Below, piece after piece: positions 8,845-16,653 of a stretch of DNA of 62,886 bases. Every line of letters starts with the position of its first letter. Position 1 is the stretch's first letter. The notes under the pieces were generated by a model. It saw only the letters and a program-made list of their open reading frames with translations. It did not search any database and was not told the DNA's origin. The stretch covers positions 1 to 62,886 of the forward strand of contig CAMVGM010000008.1 of NCBI GenBank assembly GCA_947167015.1. The letters are read 5' to 3'. A program made the position numbers and the translations under genes. The stretch is from an uncultured Bacteroidales bacterium (GTDB taxonomy: Bacteria > Bacteroidota > Bacteroidia > Bacteroidales > UBA932).

Positions 8845-8939
8845 CAAATATAGGAATAATATTTAAAACTCCTAATCTTTTTCGGAGTTTTCTTAACTTT
8901 TTTAGGACTATGGCCTTTCCAAGAAAAAGCGTATCTTTG
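8845..8939. promoter_or_regulatory. divergent promoters between the blaI-like gene and the glycosyltransferase
   Basis: Minus-strand -7 box TATATTTG at 8852-8845 serves the blaI-like gene (gap to ATG 19 nt). Plus-strand TATCTTTG at 8932-8939 serves the glycosyltransferase (gap 20 nt). Between them, AAAACTCC (8865-8872) and GGAGTTTT (8884-8891) form a perfect inverted repeat with an 11-nt spacer, near where the blaI -33 region should lie. Confidence 0.6.
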
Positions 8940-8959
8940 CGTTCCATTAACGATTTGAG

Positions 8960-10114
8960 ATGAAGGTACTGTTTGTATGTAACAATGCATACAATCCCGG
9001 AAACGGTCTGAGCGTTTCCATCCACAATACGATCCGCAAGCTTCGGGAGCACGGCGTGGACGCCCGTCTGATGGCGGTCCGCAACCCCGACCCCGACGGC
9101 TCCCAGCCCGATTTCCCGCTGGGGCACTTCAAGTTCCCGGTCTTCGAACCCATCATCTATGCCAACGGTTTTGCGTATGCCAAGATCGAACGGGATAAGA
9201 TTGCCGAAGCCCTCCGCTGGGCTGACGTCGTCCATGTCCAGGAGGCGATGCCTCTGGAAAACGTGGTTGTCCGGATGGCCCTGAAGATGGGGAAGACCCT
9301 CACGGGGACATTCCACCTGTATCCCCAGAACGTCCTCGCCAACCTCGGTTTTCCCAAGCGGAACTTTGTTAACCCCTTCCTGCTTGACAACTGGAGAGGC
9401 CTTGTCTTCAATCCCTGTTCCGACATCCAGTGCCCTACGGAAGTCGTCCGGGACTACTTGACGCAGAAGCACTTCAAGGCGCGCCTGCACGTGATCCACA
9501 ACGGGATAGACCTCCCGGCGGAGCCGGTGAAGGCCACCGCCGTCGATCCGTCCGGGACGGTGGACGTGCTGTGCGTCGGACGCCTCGCTTCCGAGAAATC
9601 GCAGGATACGCTGCTGCAGGCGATGCGCCATAGCCGTTATGCAGACCGGATCCATCTCATCTTTGCCGGCAACGGCCCCAAGGAGCGGCATTACCGGAAG
9701 ATGGCCGACAAACTATACACCGAGGGCGTGCTGAAGATTCCGGCCACGTTCGGTTTCTACACGCACGAGGAACTGCGGGACCTCGCCCGCAAATCCTACC
9801 TCTACATCCATTGCGCTTGGGTGGAAGTGGAAGGGCTTTCCTGCCTGGAGGCCACCCGCGAGGGGCTCGTGCCCGTCATCGCACAGGGGGATATGATCGG
9901 TACTTCCTGCTTCGCCCTCTGTCCGGAAAGCCTGTATCCGGTCCGTGACAGCCAGGCGCTGGCCGGACGGATCGACTGGTGGATCGAGCACCCGGAAGAG
10001 CGCAACCGCTTTGCGCAGCGTTATGCCGACGCCGCCCGGGATTATGATATCAACAAAAGTGCGGAAGCGCTGATCGGGATGTTCCATACGGCGCTGGAGG
10101 TGTCCGGACGATGA
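8960..10114 (+). CDS. GT4-type glycosyltransferase
   Basis: 384-aa GT-B fold glycosyltransferase that probably transfers a sugar from a nucleotide donor to a cell-surface glycan or lipid acceptor. The N-terminal Rossmann half begins MKVLFVCNNAYNPGNGLSVSI with a glycine-rich acceptor loop. The C-terminal half starts around residue 190 (VDVLCVGRLASEKSQDTLLQAM) and holds the donor-binding region with GLSCLEATREGLVPVIA, the family's EX7E-like segment. No membrane segment is seen. Neither donor nor acceptor can be told. It overlaps the following esterase gene by four bases (ATGA). Confidence 0.88.
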   Translation: MKVLFVCNNAYNPGNGLSVSIHNTIRKLREHGVDARLMAVRNPDPDGSQPDFPLGHFKFPVFEPIIYANGFAYAKIERDKIAEALRWADVVHVQEAMPLENVVVRMALKMGKTLTGTFHLYPQNVLANLGFPKRNFVNPFLLDNWRGLVFNPCSDIQCPTEVVRDYLTQKHFKARLHVIHNGIDLPAEPVKATAVDPSGTVDVLCVGRLASEKSQDTLLQAMRHSRYADRIHLIFAGNGPKERHYRKMADKLYTEGVLKIPATFGFYTHEELRDLARKSYLYIHCAWVEVEGLSCLEATREGLVPVIAQGDMIGTSCFALCPESLYPVRDSQALAGRIDWWIEHPEERNRFAQRYADAARDYDINKSAEALIGMFHTALEVSGR

Positions 10115-10986
10115 GACGCATTCTTTTCATCCTATTGCTTGCCGCCGGGCTTTGTTCCTGTGCTACAGGCCGTTATGGTCGCGGCCCGGAGAGCCGGGAC
10201 ATCGAACGGCTGCCCGGCTTCGAGGGAATCATCGAAGCGGTCGACTACCCCAGCAGCGAGCCGCAGCTGACCGGGCGGCGCATGGTCGTGTATCTGCCTG
10301 CGGAGTACTATCAGGATACGCTCCGGCGCTATCCCGTGCTCTATCTCTTCCACGGGGCCCGGGGCAACGAAAAGACCTGGATCGACAGCGCCGATGTCTT
10401 CCACCGGCTGGATTCGCTGCGGCACGGCGGCCAGGCGAAGGATTTCATCCTCGTGATGCCGAACATGAACCGCTACTACGGCGACCGGGAATACAACAAC
10501 GGCCACTGCCTGCCGGCCCTGCGCGCCTTCTGGCTGCAGGACGGGGAACCGGAACGGTATTTCCTGCACGACGTGGTCGCTTTTACGGACCGGCGTTACC
10601 GGACCGTCGCATCGAAGTCCGGCCGCGCGGTCGCGGGCATGTCCAACGGAGCGCTGCAGGCCCTCTATCTGTCTGCGAATCACCCCGATACCTTTGATTA
10701 TGTCGGGCTTTTCTCTCCCTATACCTATGCGACTTTTGCCGCCAAGTATCATCAGGACGTTTACGGCGGGCTCGCCTGGAAACTGAAAGAGCAGTTCTCA
10801 GACCCGCCGGCCTATTACGGGATCTATATCGGAAAGACGGATTTCTTCTATCCGCATATCCTGCTGTACGACAAGAAGTTGACGCGCAAGGGCTATCCGC
10901 ACCGCCTGGTGCTGGCCGAGGGCGGTCACGAGTGGTACAACTGGATCGATTTCTACACCGACTTCTGCCAGCGGATTTTCCGCTAG
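10111..10986 (+). CDS. exported lipoprotein esterase (esterase D / feruloyl-esterase-like fold)
   Basis: 291-aa alpha/beta hydrolase exported as a lipoprotein (lipobox LCSC, acylated Cys17). The fold landmarks are the HGARGNEKTW oxyanion loop at about 81-90, nucleophile Ser178 in GMSNG, and the C-terminal EGGHEWYNW histidine motif. This arrangement matches esterases such as the XynZ/FAE or antigen-85/esterase D group, which remove acyl groups from polysaccharides. Translation is coupled to the glycosyltransferase upstream, but the substrate is unknown. It is convergent with tex, with one base between the two stop codons. Confidence 0.85.
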   Translation: MRRILFILLLAAGLCSCATGRYGRGPESRDIERLPGFEGIIEAVDYPSSEPQLTGRRMVVYLPAEYYQDTLRRYPVLYLFHGARGNEKTWIDSADVFHRLDSLRHGGQAKDFILVMPNMNRYYGDREYNNGHCLPALRAFWLQDGEPERYFLHDVVAFTDRRYRTVASKSGRAVAGMSNGALQALYLSANHPDTFDYVGLFSPYTYATFAAKYHQDVYGGLAWKLKEQFSDPPAYYGIYIGKTDFFYPHILLYDKKLTRKGYPHRLVLAEGGHEWYNWIDFYTDFCQRIFR

Positions 10987-10987
10987 G

Positions 10988-13123
10988 CTATTTCAGCAGG
11001 CGCAGGGAGATGCGGCCGCGGTCGAGATCGACGGCGGTCACCGACACGCGGACCTGCTGGTGCAGTTTCACGACCTTCGTGGGGTCGGTGCCGCGGGGGC
11101 CCATCTGCGATACGTGCACCAGCCCGTCGTCGTGGATGCCGATGTCCACGAACGCGCCGAAATTGGTGATGTTCGTGACGATCCCCGGCAGTTCCATCCC
11201 GACCTTCAGGTCGTCGATGCCGTGGATGTCCGCTGCGAAAGAGAATTCGGAGGCCTGTTCCCGCGGATCGAGCCCGGGCTTGGCCAACTCTTTCAGGATG
11301 TCGTTGACGGTCGGCAGGCCGGCGGTCTCCGTGACGAAATCCTTGGCCTGGATATTCGAGCATAGTCCGGCGTTTCCGACAAGTTCTTTCGTGCTGACCC
11401 CCAGCGACTTCGCCATCCGGTCCACGATGCCGTAGGACTCGGGATGCACGGCGGAGTCGTCCAGCGGATTCTTGGCACCGCGGATGCGCAGGAAACCCGC
11501 GCACTGTTCGAAAGCCTTCGGCCCGAGGCGGGGGACTTTCACCAGTTCCGCGCGGCTTTGGAAAGCGCCGTTCTCCGTGCGCCAGGCCACGATGTTCTCC
11601 GCCAGCGCGGGTCCGATGCCGGACACGTAGGCCAGCAGGTAGGGGGAGGCCGTGTTAAGATTAACGCCCACGGCGTTCACGCAGCTCTCCACCGTATTGT
11701 CGAGCTGCTCTTTCAGCAGCGCCTGGTCCACGTCGTGCTGGTACTGCCCGATGCCCAGGTTCTTGGGATCGATCTTGACGAGCTCGGCGAGCGGATCCAT
11801 CAGCCGGCGGCCGATGGATACGGCGCCGCGCACGGTCACGTCCTGGTCCGGGAACTCCCGGCGGGCGATCTCGGACGCGCTGTAGATGGAGGCGCCGTCT
11901 TCGCTGACCGTCCAGATCTTGCAGCCCTCCGGCAGGCGGATGCGTCGCATGAATTCCTCCGTCTCGCGCGAGGCGGTGCCGTCGCCGATGGCCACGGCCT
12001 GTATGCCGTAGCGCTCCAGCATCTGCTGGACGGCCATGATGGACTTGACCTTCTCGTTCTGCGGCGGATGCGGATAGATGATGGTGTGGTACAGGAGCGC
12101 GCCCTGCTCGTCCAGGCAGGCGATCTTGCAGCCGTTGCGGAAGCCCGGGTCGATGGCCATCGTGCGTTTCTGCCCCACGGGGGCGCCCAGCAGCAGCTGG
12201 CGGAGGTTCTCGCCGAATACGCGGATGCTCTCCCGGTCGGCCTTTTCCTTGGCCTCGCGCAGCACCTCGCCGCTGATGGACGGCTCCAGCAGGCGCTTGA
12301 AGGCGTCGGCGACGGCCTCCTTCACCTGGGCGGCGAGCGGACCGGCGGGATAGCCGTGCTCCTGGCAGAAATCGTAGTAGATCTTCGCGTCGCACTTCTC
12401 GGGATCGACGTCGATGCCGACGCGCAGGAATCCCTCGTTCTCCGCCCGCAGGATGGCGAGCAGGTTGTGGGACGGGATGCGGTCCAGCGGCATCTTGAAG
12501 TCGAAATAGCTGCGGTACTTGGCGGCGTCGGGATTGTCCCGGCCGGCCTTGGTGACGGCGGCCGTCACGCGCCTGCGGCGGAAGATACCGCGCTGGTTCT
12601 CGCGGATGACGGCCGTTTCGCTGAGCCGCTCCGCGACGATGTCGCGCGCCCCGGCCAGCGCCGCCTCCACGTCGGGCACCTGGTCGCCCACGAACTTGCG
12701 GGCGTCGGCCTCGGGGTGCTGCGTCTTGACGTTCCACATCAGGTCCGCAAGCGGCTCCAGGCCCAGTTCGCGGGCCACCGTGGCACGGGTGCGCCGCTTG
12801 GGCCGCCAGGGAAGGTACAGGTCTTCCAACTCCGTCGCGGACACGCAGCGGTCGATCTTCACGCGCAATTCGTCCGTGAGGGCGCCCGCCTCGCCGATGG
12901 TCTTCAGGATCGTCTCCTTGCGTTTTTCCATCTCGGCGAAGACGTCCACCCAGTGGCGCACCTCGGCCACCGTGGCGTCGTCCATGCCGCCCGTCTTTTC
13001 CTTTCGGTAGCGGCTGATGAAGGGGATGGTGTCGCCGTCCGCGAACAGGTCGGCGCAATTCTCTACCTGCCAGTCCTTCAGTCCGAGGAGGCCGGCGATG
13101 TGCTGGATATAGATTTCTTTCAT
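10988..13123 (-). CDS. tex: Tex family transcription accessory / RNA-binding protein
   Basis: 711-aa Tex (YhgF) protein, a cytoplasmic nucleic-acid binder that affects transcription and translation. Domain order as in the family: N-terminal helical region (ISRYRKEKTGGMDDATVAEV), YqgF/RNase H-like domain around 320-450 (MAIDPGFRNGCKIACLD), helix-hairpin-helix pair (YVSGIGPALAENIVAWR near 500), and a C-terminal S1 RNA-binding domain (GIVTNITNFGAFVDIGIHDDGLVHVSQM near 640). Full length. Its ATG overlaps the stop of the upstream glycosyltransferase by four bases, so both come from the promoter at 13858-13851. Confidence 0.96.
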   Translation of the reverse strand: MKEIYIQHIAGLLGLKDWQVENCADLFADGDTIPFISRYRKEKTGGMDDATVAEVRHWVDVFAEMEKRKETILKTIGEAGALTDELRVKIDRCVSATELEDLYLPWRPKRRTRATVARELGLEPLADLMWNVKTQHPEADARKFVGDQVPDVEAALAGARDIVAERLSETAVIRENQRGIFRRRRVTAAVTKAGRDNPDAAKYRSYFDFKMPLDRIPSHNLLAILRAENEGFLRVGIDVDPEKCDAKIYYDFCQEHGYPAGPLAAQVKEAVADAFKRLLEPSISGEVLREAKEKADRESIRVFGENLRQLLLGAPVGQKRTMAIDPGFRNGCKIACLDEQGALLYHTIIYPHPPQNEKVKSIMAVQQMLERYGIQAVAIGDGTASRETEEFMRRIRLPEGCKIWTVSEDGASIYSASEIARREFPDQDVTVRGAVSIGRRLMDPLAELVKIDPKNLGIGQYQHDVDQALLKEQLDNTVESCVNAVGVNLNTASPYLLAYVSGIGPALAENIVAWRTENGAFQSRAELVKVPRLGPKAFEQCAGFLRIRGAKNPLDDSAVHPESYGIVDRMAKSLGVSTKELVGNAGLCSNIQAKDFVTETAGLPTVNDILKELAKPGLDPREQASEFSFAADIHGIDDLKVGMELPGIVTNITNFGAFVDIGIHDDGLVHVSQMGPRGTDPTKVVKLHQQVRVSVTAVDLDRGRISLRLLK

Positions 13124-13845
13124 TTCGCGGGGTGCAGTTTGCGGAAGCGCAGGCCCAATACGCCCCAGAACGCCTCGCCGAAGATGCTGCCGGACATCTT
13201 GGAGGTGCCTTCCTTGCGGTTGACGAAGATCACGGGCACCTCGGCGATCTTGAAGCCGAGTTTGTAGGCGGTGTATTTCATCTCGATCTGGAAGCCGTAG
13301 CCTTTCATCTTCACGGCGTCGAGGTCGATGGTCTCGAGGACCTTGCGGGAATAGCAGACGAAGCCGGCCGTGCTGTCATAGATCCTGGCGCCCAGGACGG
13401 TGCGGACATAGATGGACGCACTGTACGACATCATGATGCGTCCCATCGGCCAGTTGACGACGTTGATGCCGTCGCAATAGCGGGAACCGACGGCGAGGTC
13501 GGCGCCGCCCTGCGTGCAGGCGTCCAGCAGGCGGGGGAGGTCGGCGGGGTTGTGGGAAAAGTCGGCGTCCATCTCGAAAATATAGTCGTAGTCCCGCTCC
13601 AGGGCCCATCTGAAGCCCGCCACATAGGCAGTGCCGAGCCCCAACTTGCCGCTGCGCTCCACTAGGTGGAGCCGGTCCGGATACACCTGCTGCAGGCTCT
13701 TCACGACGCCGGCGGTCCCGTCCGGGGAGCCGTCGTCGATGACGAGGACCTGGTAGCCGCCCTCGAGGTCGAAGACCGCCTGGATGATCTTGGAAATGTT
13801 CTCGATCTCGTTGTATGTCGGGATGATGACTAGTTTCTTTTCCAT
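13120..13845 (-). CDS. polyprenol-phosphate mannosyltransferase-like GT2 (DPM1 family)
   Basis: 241-aa GT2 enzyme of the dolichol/polyprenol monophosphomannose synthase type, which puts a hexose from a nucleotide sugar onto a lipid phosphate carrier. The start MEKKLVIIPTYNEIENI at 13845 fits the family N-terminus and lies only five bases after a -7 box (TATATTTG, 13858-13851). Motifs seen: the nucleotide-binding VIDDGSPDGTAGVV segment, the metal-binding EMDADFSHNP (DxD-like), and GSRYCDGINVVNWPMGR. There are no C-terminal membrane helices, so it is the soluble single-domain form. Overlaps tex by four bases. Confidence 0.9.
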   Translation of the reverse strand: MEKKLVIIPTYNEIENISKIIQAVFDLEGGYQVLVIDDGSPDGTAGVVKSLQQVYPDRLHLVERSGKLGLGTAYVAGFRWALERDYDYIFEMDADFSHNPADLPRLLDACTQGGADLAVGSRYCDGINVVNWPMGRIMMSYSASIYVRTVLGARIYDSTAGFVCYSRKVLETIDLDAVKMKGYGFQIEMKYTAYKLGFKIAEVPVIFVNRKEGTSKMSGSIFGEAFWGVLGLRFRKLHPAK

Positions 13846-13850
13846 ATTGA

Positions 13851-13906
13851 CAAATATACGCAAATAATGCAAAAGTTGTTTATACAAATTGTATTCCGTA
13901 TATTTG
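13851..13906. promoter_or_regulatory. divergent promoters: DPM1-like gene (-) and lipoprotein gene (+)
   Basis: Minus strand: TATATTTG at 13858-13851, only five bases before the ATG at 13845 (leaderless or nearly so). Plus strand: GTTG (13875-13878), 20-bp spacer, TATATTTG (13899-13906), 23 bases before the ATG at 13930. The upstream elements of the two promoters overlap. Confidence 0.65.
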
Positions 13907-13929
13907 TTTGCCATCAAATCTTTAAAGTC

Positions 13930-14376
13930 ATGTCAAACAACAGAATCAAACTGGTTTTCATACTCAGTATCGTTTTCATTATCGCTTCTTCCTGCTCTCT
14001 CATGTGTAAGAATCCTGTATTGAAAGGGACCAAGTGGACGGCGGTCCAGGAGTTGTTCGTCGCAGACGTCGGTACCCAGACCATCCACCACTCGCTGGAG
14101 TTCACCTCGGACAAGGACGTGCTGGTCGGCTTTTCGAGCCATACGCCGGCGTATCCCGCGATGTATGTGAATCCCGACGGGACGATCGACACCATGCCCG
14201 CCCGCTCTTACGAGAATACCAGCCCTGCCACGTATGTCTTCAAGAACGGGAAACTGACCGTCACTTCGAAGGACGGCGGTACTACGGAGTACGTCTATCA
14301 GGAGGATGGGACGTTCATCCTCGAAGAGTCCTGGGGCGAGAAAGTCGTGTTCTCCCGCTTCAAAGAAGAGAAGTAG
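13930..14376 (+). CDS. small exported lipoprotein, function unknown
   Basis: 148 aa from the ATG at 13930; an in-frame codon at 13867 lies upstream of the promoter and is rejected. The N-terminus MSNNRIKLVFILSIVFIIASSC is a lipoprotein signal with the acylated Cys in ASSC. The mature domain is all-beta in appearance (GTKWTAVQELFVADVGTQ..., ATYVFKNGKLTV, TEYVYQEDGTFILEES), like the lipocalin-type META/DUF small lipoproteins common in Bacteroidales. I cannot name the family. It is the first gene of a short plus-strand unit. Confidence 0.75.
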   Translation: MSNNRIKLVFILSIVFIIASSCSLMCKNPVLKGTKWTAVQELFVADVGTQTIHHSLEFTSDKDVLVGFSSHTPAYPAMYVNPDGTIDTMPARSYENTSPATYVFKNGKLTVTSKDGGTTEYVYQEDGTFILEESWGEKVVFSRFKEEK

Positions 14377-14381
14377 TTTCC

Positions 14382-15026
14382 GTGGTACGTGAGCACGGGA
14401 CCTGTTTCTTCGAGCAGTATGCGCAGATCCTGCTCTCCTCGCTGCTGGGCAGCGAGTTCGACGCGCTGGTGAACCGCGACCGGCCGGACCTGCAGTCGCT
14501 GGACGGACGCAGCGTCGGCATCGAGGTCACGCGGGCGATGGAGGAAAGCAAGTCCGCCGGTCTGGCAATGCTGGAAGACGTGGCCGGAATGACCCGGGGC
14601 GAGGACGCCGAAGCGCTCGCATCCGCCCTGGAGTCCGGCTACACCTTCGGCTTGTGGGAAGGCAAGTATGTGGGTGCCAACGAGTTGCCTTATTGGAGCA
14701 TCGCGCTCCCGATGCGGAGGATCCTGGAAACCAAAGTGGCCAAGGTGGCGAACGGATTCTATGGTCAGTTCGACCGGATGGGGCTGTTCGTGTTCAGCAA
14801 GGACGACCTCGGAGCCGCCGACGCCCTGAAGGCGATGAACTATACCCTCGGCCTGCAGAAATGCCTGGACAACCGCTATGACCGCCTGTACCTTGCCGAT
14901 GTGAACGACCTCTTCGCGTGCAACCTGGACGACGGGATTTCGGCCGGTTCCCGGATGGTCCGATACAAGATTTCCCAGGAGCAGCGCAGGCAATTCTATC
15001 TGGAAGCGGTCAGACGACAGCGCTGA
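14382..15026 (+). CDS. conserved hypothetical protein, possible PD-(D/E)xK-like fold
   Basis: 214 aa starting at a GTG (14382), five bases after the upstream stop; the frame stays open 5' of this, but the earlier sequence is the other gene read out of frame. No signal peptide. It opens with HGTCFFEQYAQILLSSLL, then RDRPDLQSLDGRSVGIEVTRAME, a D...(E)xT arrangement that resembles the core of PD-(D/E)xK nucleases with the Lys replaced; that link is weak inference. The rest is mixed helix/strand (DRMGLFVFSKDD, DRLYLADVNDLF). Its 3' end overlaps the convergent nnrD by 17 bases. Function not known. Confidence 0.6.
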   Translation: MVREHGTCFFEQYAQILLSSLLGSEFDALVNRDRPDLQSLDGRSVGIEVTRAMEESKSAGLAMLEDVAGMTRGEDAEALASALESGYTFGLWEGKYVGANELPYWSIALPMRRILETKVAKVANGFYGQFDRMGLFVFSKDDLGAADALKAMNYTLGLQKCLDNRYDRLYLADVNDLFACNLDDGISAGSRMVRYKISQEQRRQFYLEAVRRQR

Positions 15027-15864
15027 ATCCTTTCCACAGGAAATCGATGAGGTCCCGGCTGCTGTACGCTTCCGCCGTGCGGGCCTCCGTCAGCGCGTCG
15101 CCGGCATAGCCGTGGATCCATACCCCCGCGGCCGCGGCGTCCGGCGGGGTCATTCCCTTGGCGAGCAGTCCGCCGATCAGGCCGGTGAGCACGTCGCCGC
15201 TGCCGCCTTTCGCCATGCCGGGGTTTCCCGTAGTGTTTTCCAGGCACACCCCTTCCGGGGTGTAAATGCGGCTGTGCCAGCCTTTTACGACAACGGTGCA
15301 GCCGGTCCGGCGGCACAGGCCCAGGACGGCCTCCTCTTTTTCTTCCTCCGTCTCCCAGGAGATCAGCCGCCGGAGTTCGCCCGGGTGCGGTGTCATCACG
15401 GAGCCCGCGGGGATTCCGTCCAGCAGTTTTTTCCGGAGGGAGAGGATGTTGAGCGCATCCGCATCCAGGACCATCGGGATCCGGAGTCGCCGGGCCTCCT
15501 GCAGCAGTTCCCGGAGCATCTCCTGCGTCCCGCTTTCCGTGCCTAGTCCGGGACCGGCGGCGATGGCGCTGTAGCGCTCCAACCGGTCGGGGAGGGTTTC
15601 GACGGATTCGCCCGGGCTTTCGGAGAGCATGGCGGACGGGAAGGCGCCGACGGCCGCCTGGAGGGCGCGGTCCACGGAATGGAGCGTAACCAGGCCGCAG
15701 CCGGACTGCAGCGCGGCGCCCGTGGCGAGCACGGCCGCACCGGGCATCCGCCGGCATCCGGCGACGATGAGCAGGTGCCCGTAGTCGCCTTTGTGGGAGT
15801 CGTCCTTGCGGACGGGGAGGCGCGGATGAAGATACTCCCGGTCGATGAATGTCCTTTCTTGCAT
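15010..15864 (-). CDS. nnrD: ADP-dependent (S)-NAD(P)H-hydrate dehydratase
   Basis: Repairs NADH/NADPH damaged by hydration, using ADP. This is the 284-aa dehydratase domain alone; the epimerase half (NnrE/YjeF_N) that is fused in many bacteria is absent and not nearby. Ribokinase-like motifs are clear: KGDYGHLLIVAG near the N-terminus, AAGPGLG, TPHPGELRRL, VVKGWHSRIY, and the signature NTTGNPGMAKGGSGDVLTG near residue 215. It follows the YbaK gene by five bases in the same direction. Its 3' end overlaps the convergent hypothetical gene by 17 bases. Confidence 0.95.
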   Translation of the reverse strand: MQERTFIDREYLHPRLPVRKDDSHKGDYGHLLIVAGCRRMPGAAVLATGAALQSGCGLVTLHSVDRALQAAVGAFPSAMLSESPGESVETLPDRLERYSAIAAGPGLGTESGTQEMLRELLQEARRLRIPMVLDADALNILSLRKKLLDGIPAGSVMTPHPGELRRLISWETEEEKEEAVLGLCRRTGCTVVVKGWHSRIYTPEGVCLENTTGNPGMAKGGSGDVLTGLIGGLLAKGMTPPDAAAAGVWIHGYAGDALTEARTAEAYSSRDLIDFLWKGFSAVV

Positions 15865-15869
15865 TTCTG

Positions 15870-16400
15870 TCAGTCGATGATACTCAGTTCTTTACCCGCC
15901 AGATAGCGGTCCAGCAGGTCACGTGTCCTGATCTTGACGAAACAGGTGGCGGTGCCGTCCGTGCAGGCGTACCATTCGCTTTCCGCGACGCTGCGGTCCA
16001 TCACCAGGTGGACGCCGGCCGCTTGCGGCAGGATGGCGCTGAGGACGGTCGTCGCGCCGACCTGCACGCCGGTCAGTTCCCAAAGCTTTTCCGCGGATGC
16101 GAACGAGACGCGGGGGATGCCCAGCGCACCGCAGAACTCCCGGGTGACGAAGGGCCGGTCGTCGGTGGTGACGTAGAGATAGAATTCCGTCTGCTGCCGG
16201 TTGCAGAGGAAGATGGTCTTGACGATGCGGACGCCGATCTTCTCGTCGATGTGCCGGCAGTCTTCCATCGTAAGGCCCGGGTCCGTGTCCACGCGTCCGT
16301 AAGGGATGTCCAGTGCCGAGAAGGTCTCATAGACTTTCCGCTGGAGTTCCGAGGAGAATTCCGGCGGCGGGGTGTGGAGGATTTCGCTGACCTTGAACAT
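15870..16400 (-). CDS. YbaK/ProX-type aminoacyl-tRNA deacylase
   Basis: 176-aa editing-domain protein of the YbaK/EbsC/prolyl-tRNA deacylase family, which hydrolyses mischarged aminoacyl-tRNA (in ProX, Ala-tRNA-Pro). The start is the ATG at 16400 (MFKVSEILHTPPPEF), four bases after a -7 box, TATTTTTG at 16412-16405; codons further upstream would run through the tRNA-Ser gene. The domain shows KTIFLCNRQQTEFYLYVTTDDRPF with the conserved catalytic-loop Lys, and GVQVGATTVLSAI. nnrD follows five bases downstream. Confidence 0.88.
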   Translation of the reverse strand: MFKVSEILHTPPPEFSSELQRKVYETFSALDIPYGRVDTDPGLTMEDCRHIDEKIGVRIVKTIFLCNRQQTEFYLYVTTDDRPFVTREFCGALGIPRVSFASAEKLWELTGVQVGATTVLSAILPQAAGVHLVMDRSVAESEWYACTDGTATCFVKIRTRDLLDRYLAGKELSIID

Positions 16401-16404
16401 GACG

Positions 16405-16412
16405 CAAAAATA
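16405..16412 (-). promoter_or_regulatory. -7 box abutting the YbaK start
   Basis: TATTTTTG on the minus strand, followed by only CGTC and then ATG at 16400. It matches TAnnTTTG perfectly and implies a leaderless or very short-leader transcript. Confidence 0.6.
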
Positions 16413-16424
16413 CGAAATAAAAGG

Positions 16425-16453
16425 AAAAACGCCGCACGGACCGTGCAGCGTTT
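16425..16453 (-). terminator. terminator of tRNA-Ser
   Basis: Inverted repeat of about 13 bp (AAACGCTGCACGG and CCGTGCGGCGTTT with one mismatch) ending in a T run on the minus strand, eight bases beyond the tRNA 3' end. Confidence 0.75.
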
Positions 16454-16460
16454 CATCGTG

Positions 16461-16548
16461 CGGAGAGACTGGGATTCGAACCCAGGAACCGTTTTTGACG
16501 GTCACACGCTTTCCAGACGTGCCTCTTCAGCCACTCGAGCATCTCTCC
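16461..16548 (-). tRNA. tRNA-Ser (anticodon GGA)
   Basis: Class II tRNA with a long variable arm. The acceptor stem pairs GGAGAGA with TCTCTCC, the discriminator is G, the anticodon loop reads CTGGAAA, and the variable arm forms CCGTC/GACGG-type pairing. The T loop is GGTTCGAATCC. The 3' CCA is not encoded. It reads UCC (and UCU by wobble). Confidence 0.95.
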
Positions 16549-16620
16549 AAAAGGGACTGCAAATATAGGATAATTTTTTGAAATCCTCTACTTTTCGTGA
16601 TTATTTCGTCGAAAAACCCG

Positions 16621-16628
16621 TATCTTTG
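16621..16628 (+). promoter_or_regulatory. -7 box of the PL10-CE8 gene
   Basis: TATCTTTG, a perfect TAnnTTTG match, 25 bases before the ATG at 16654, in an A/T-rich gap after tRNA-Ser. Confidence 0.6.
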
Positions 16629-16653
16629 AGAAAACCAGGACAATTAACCAGCT

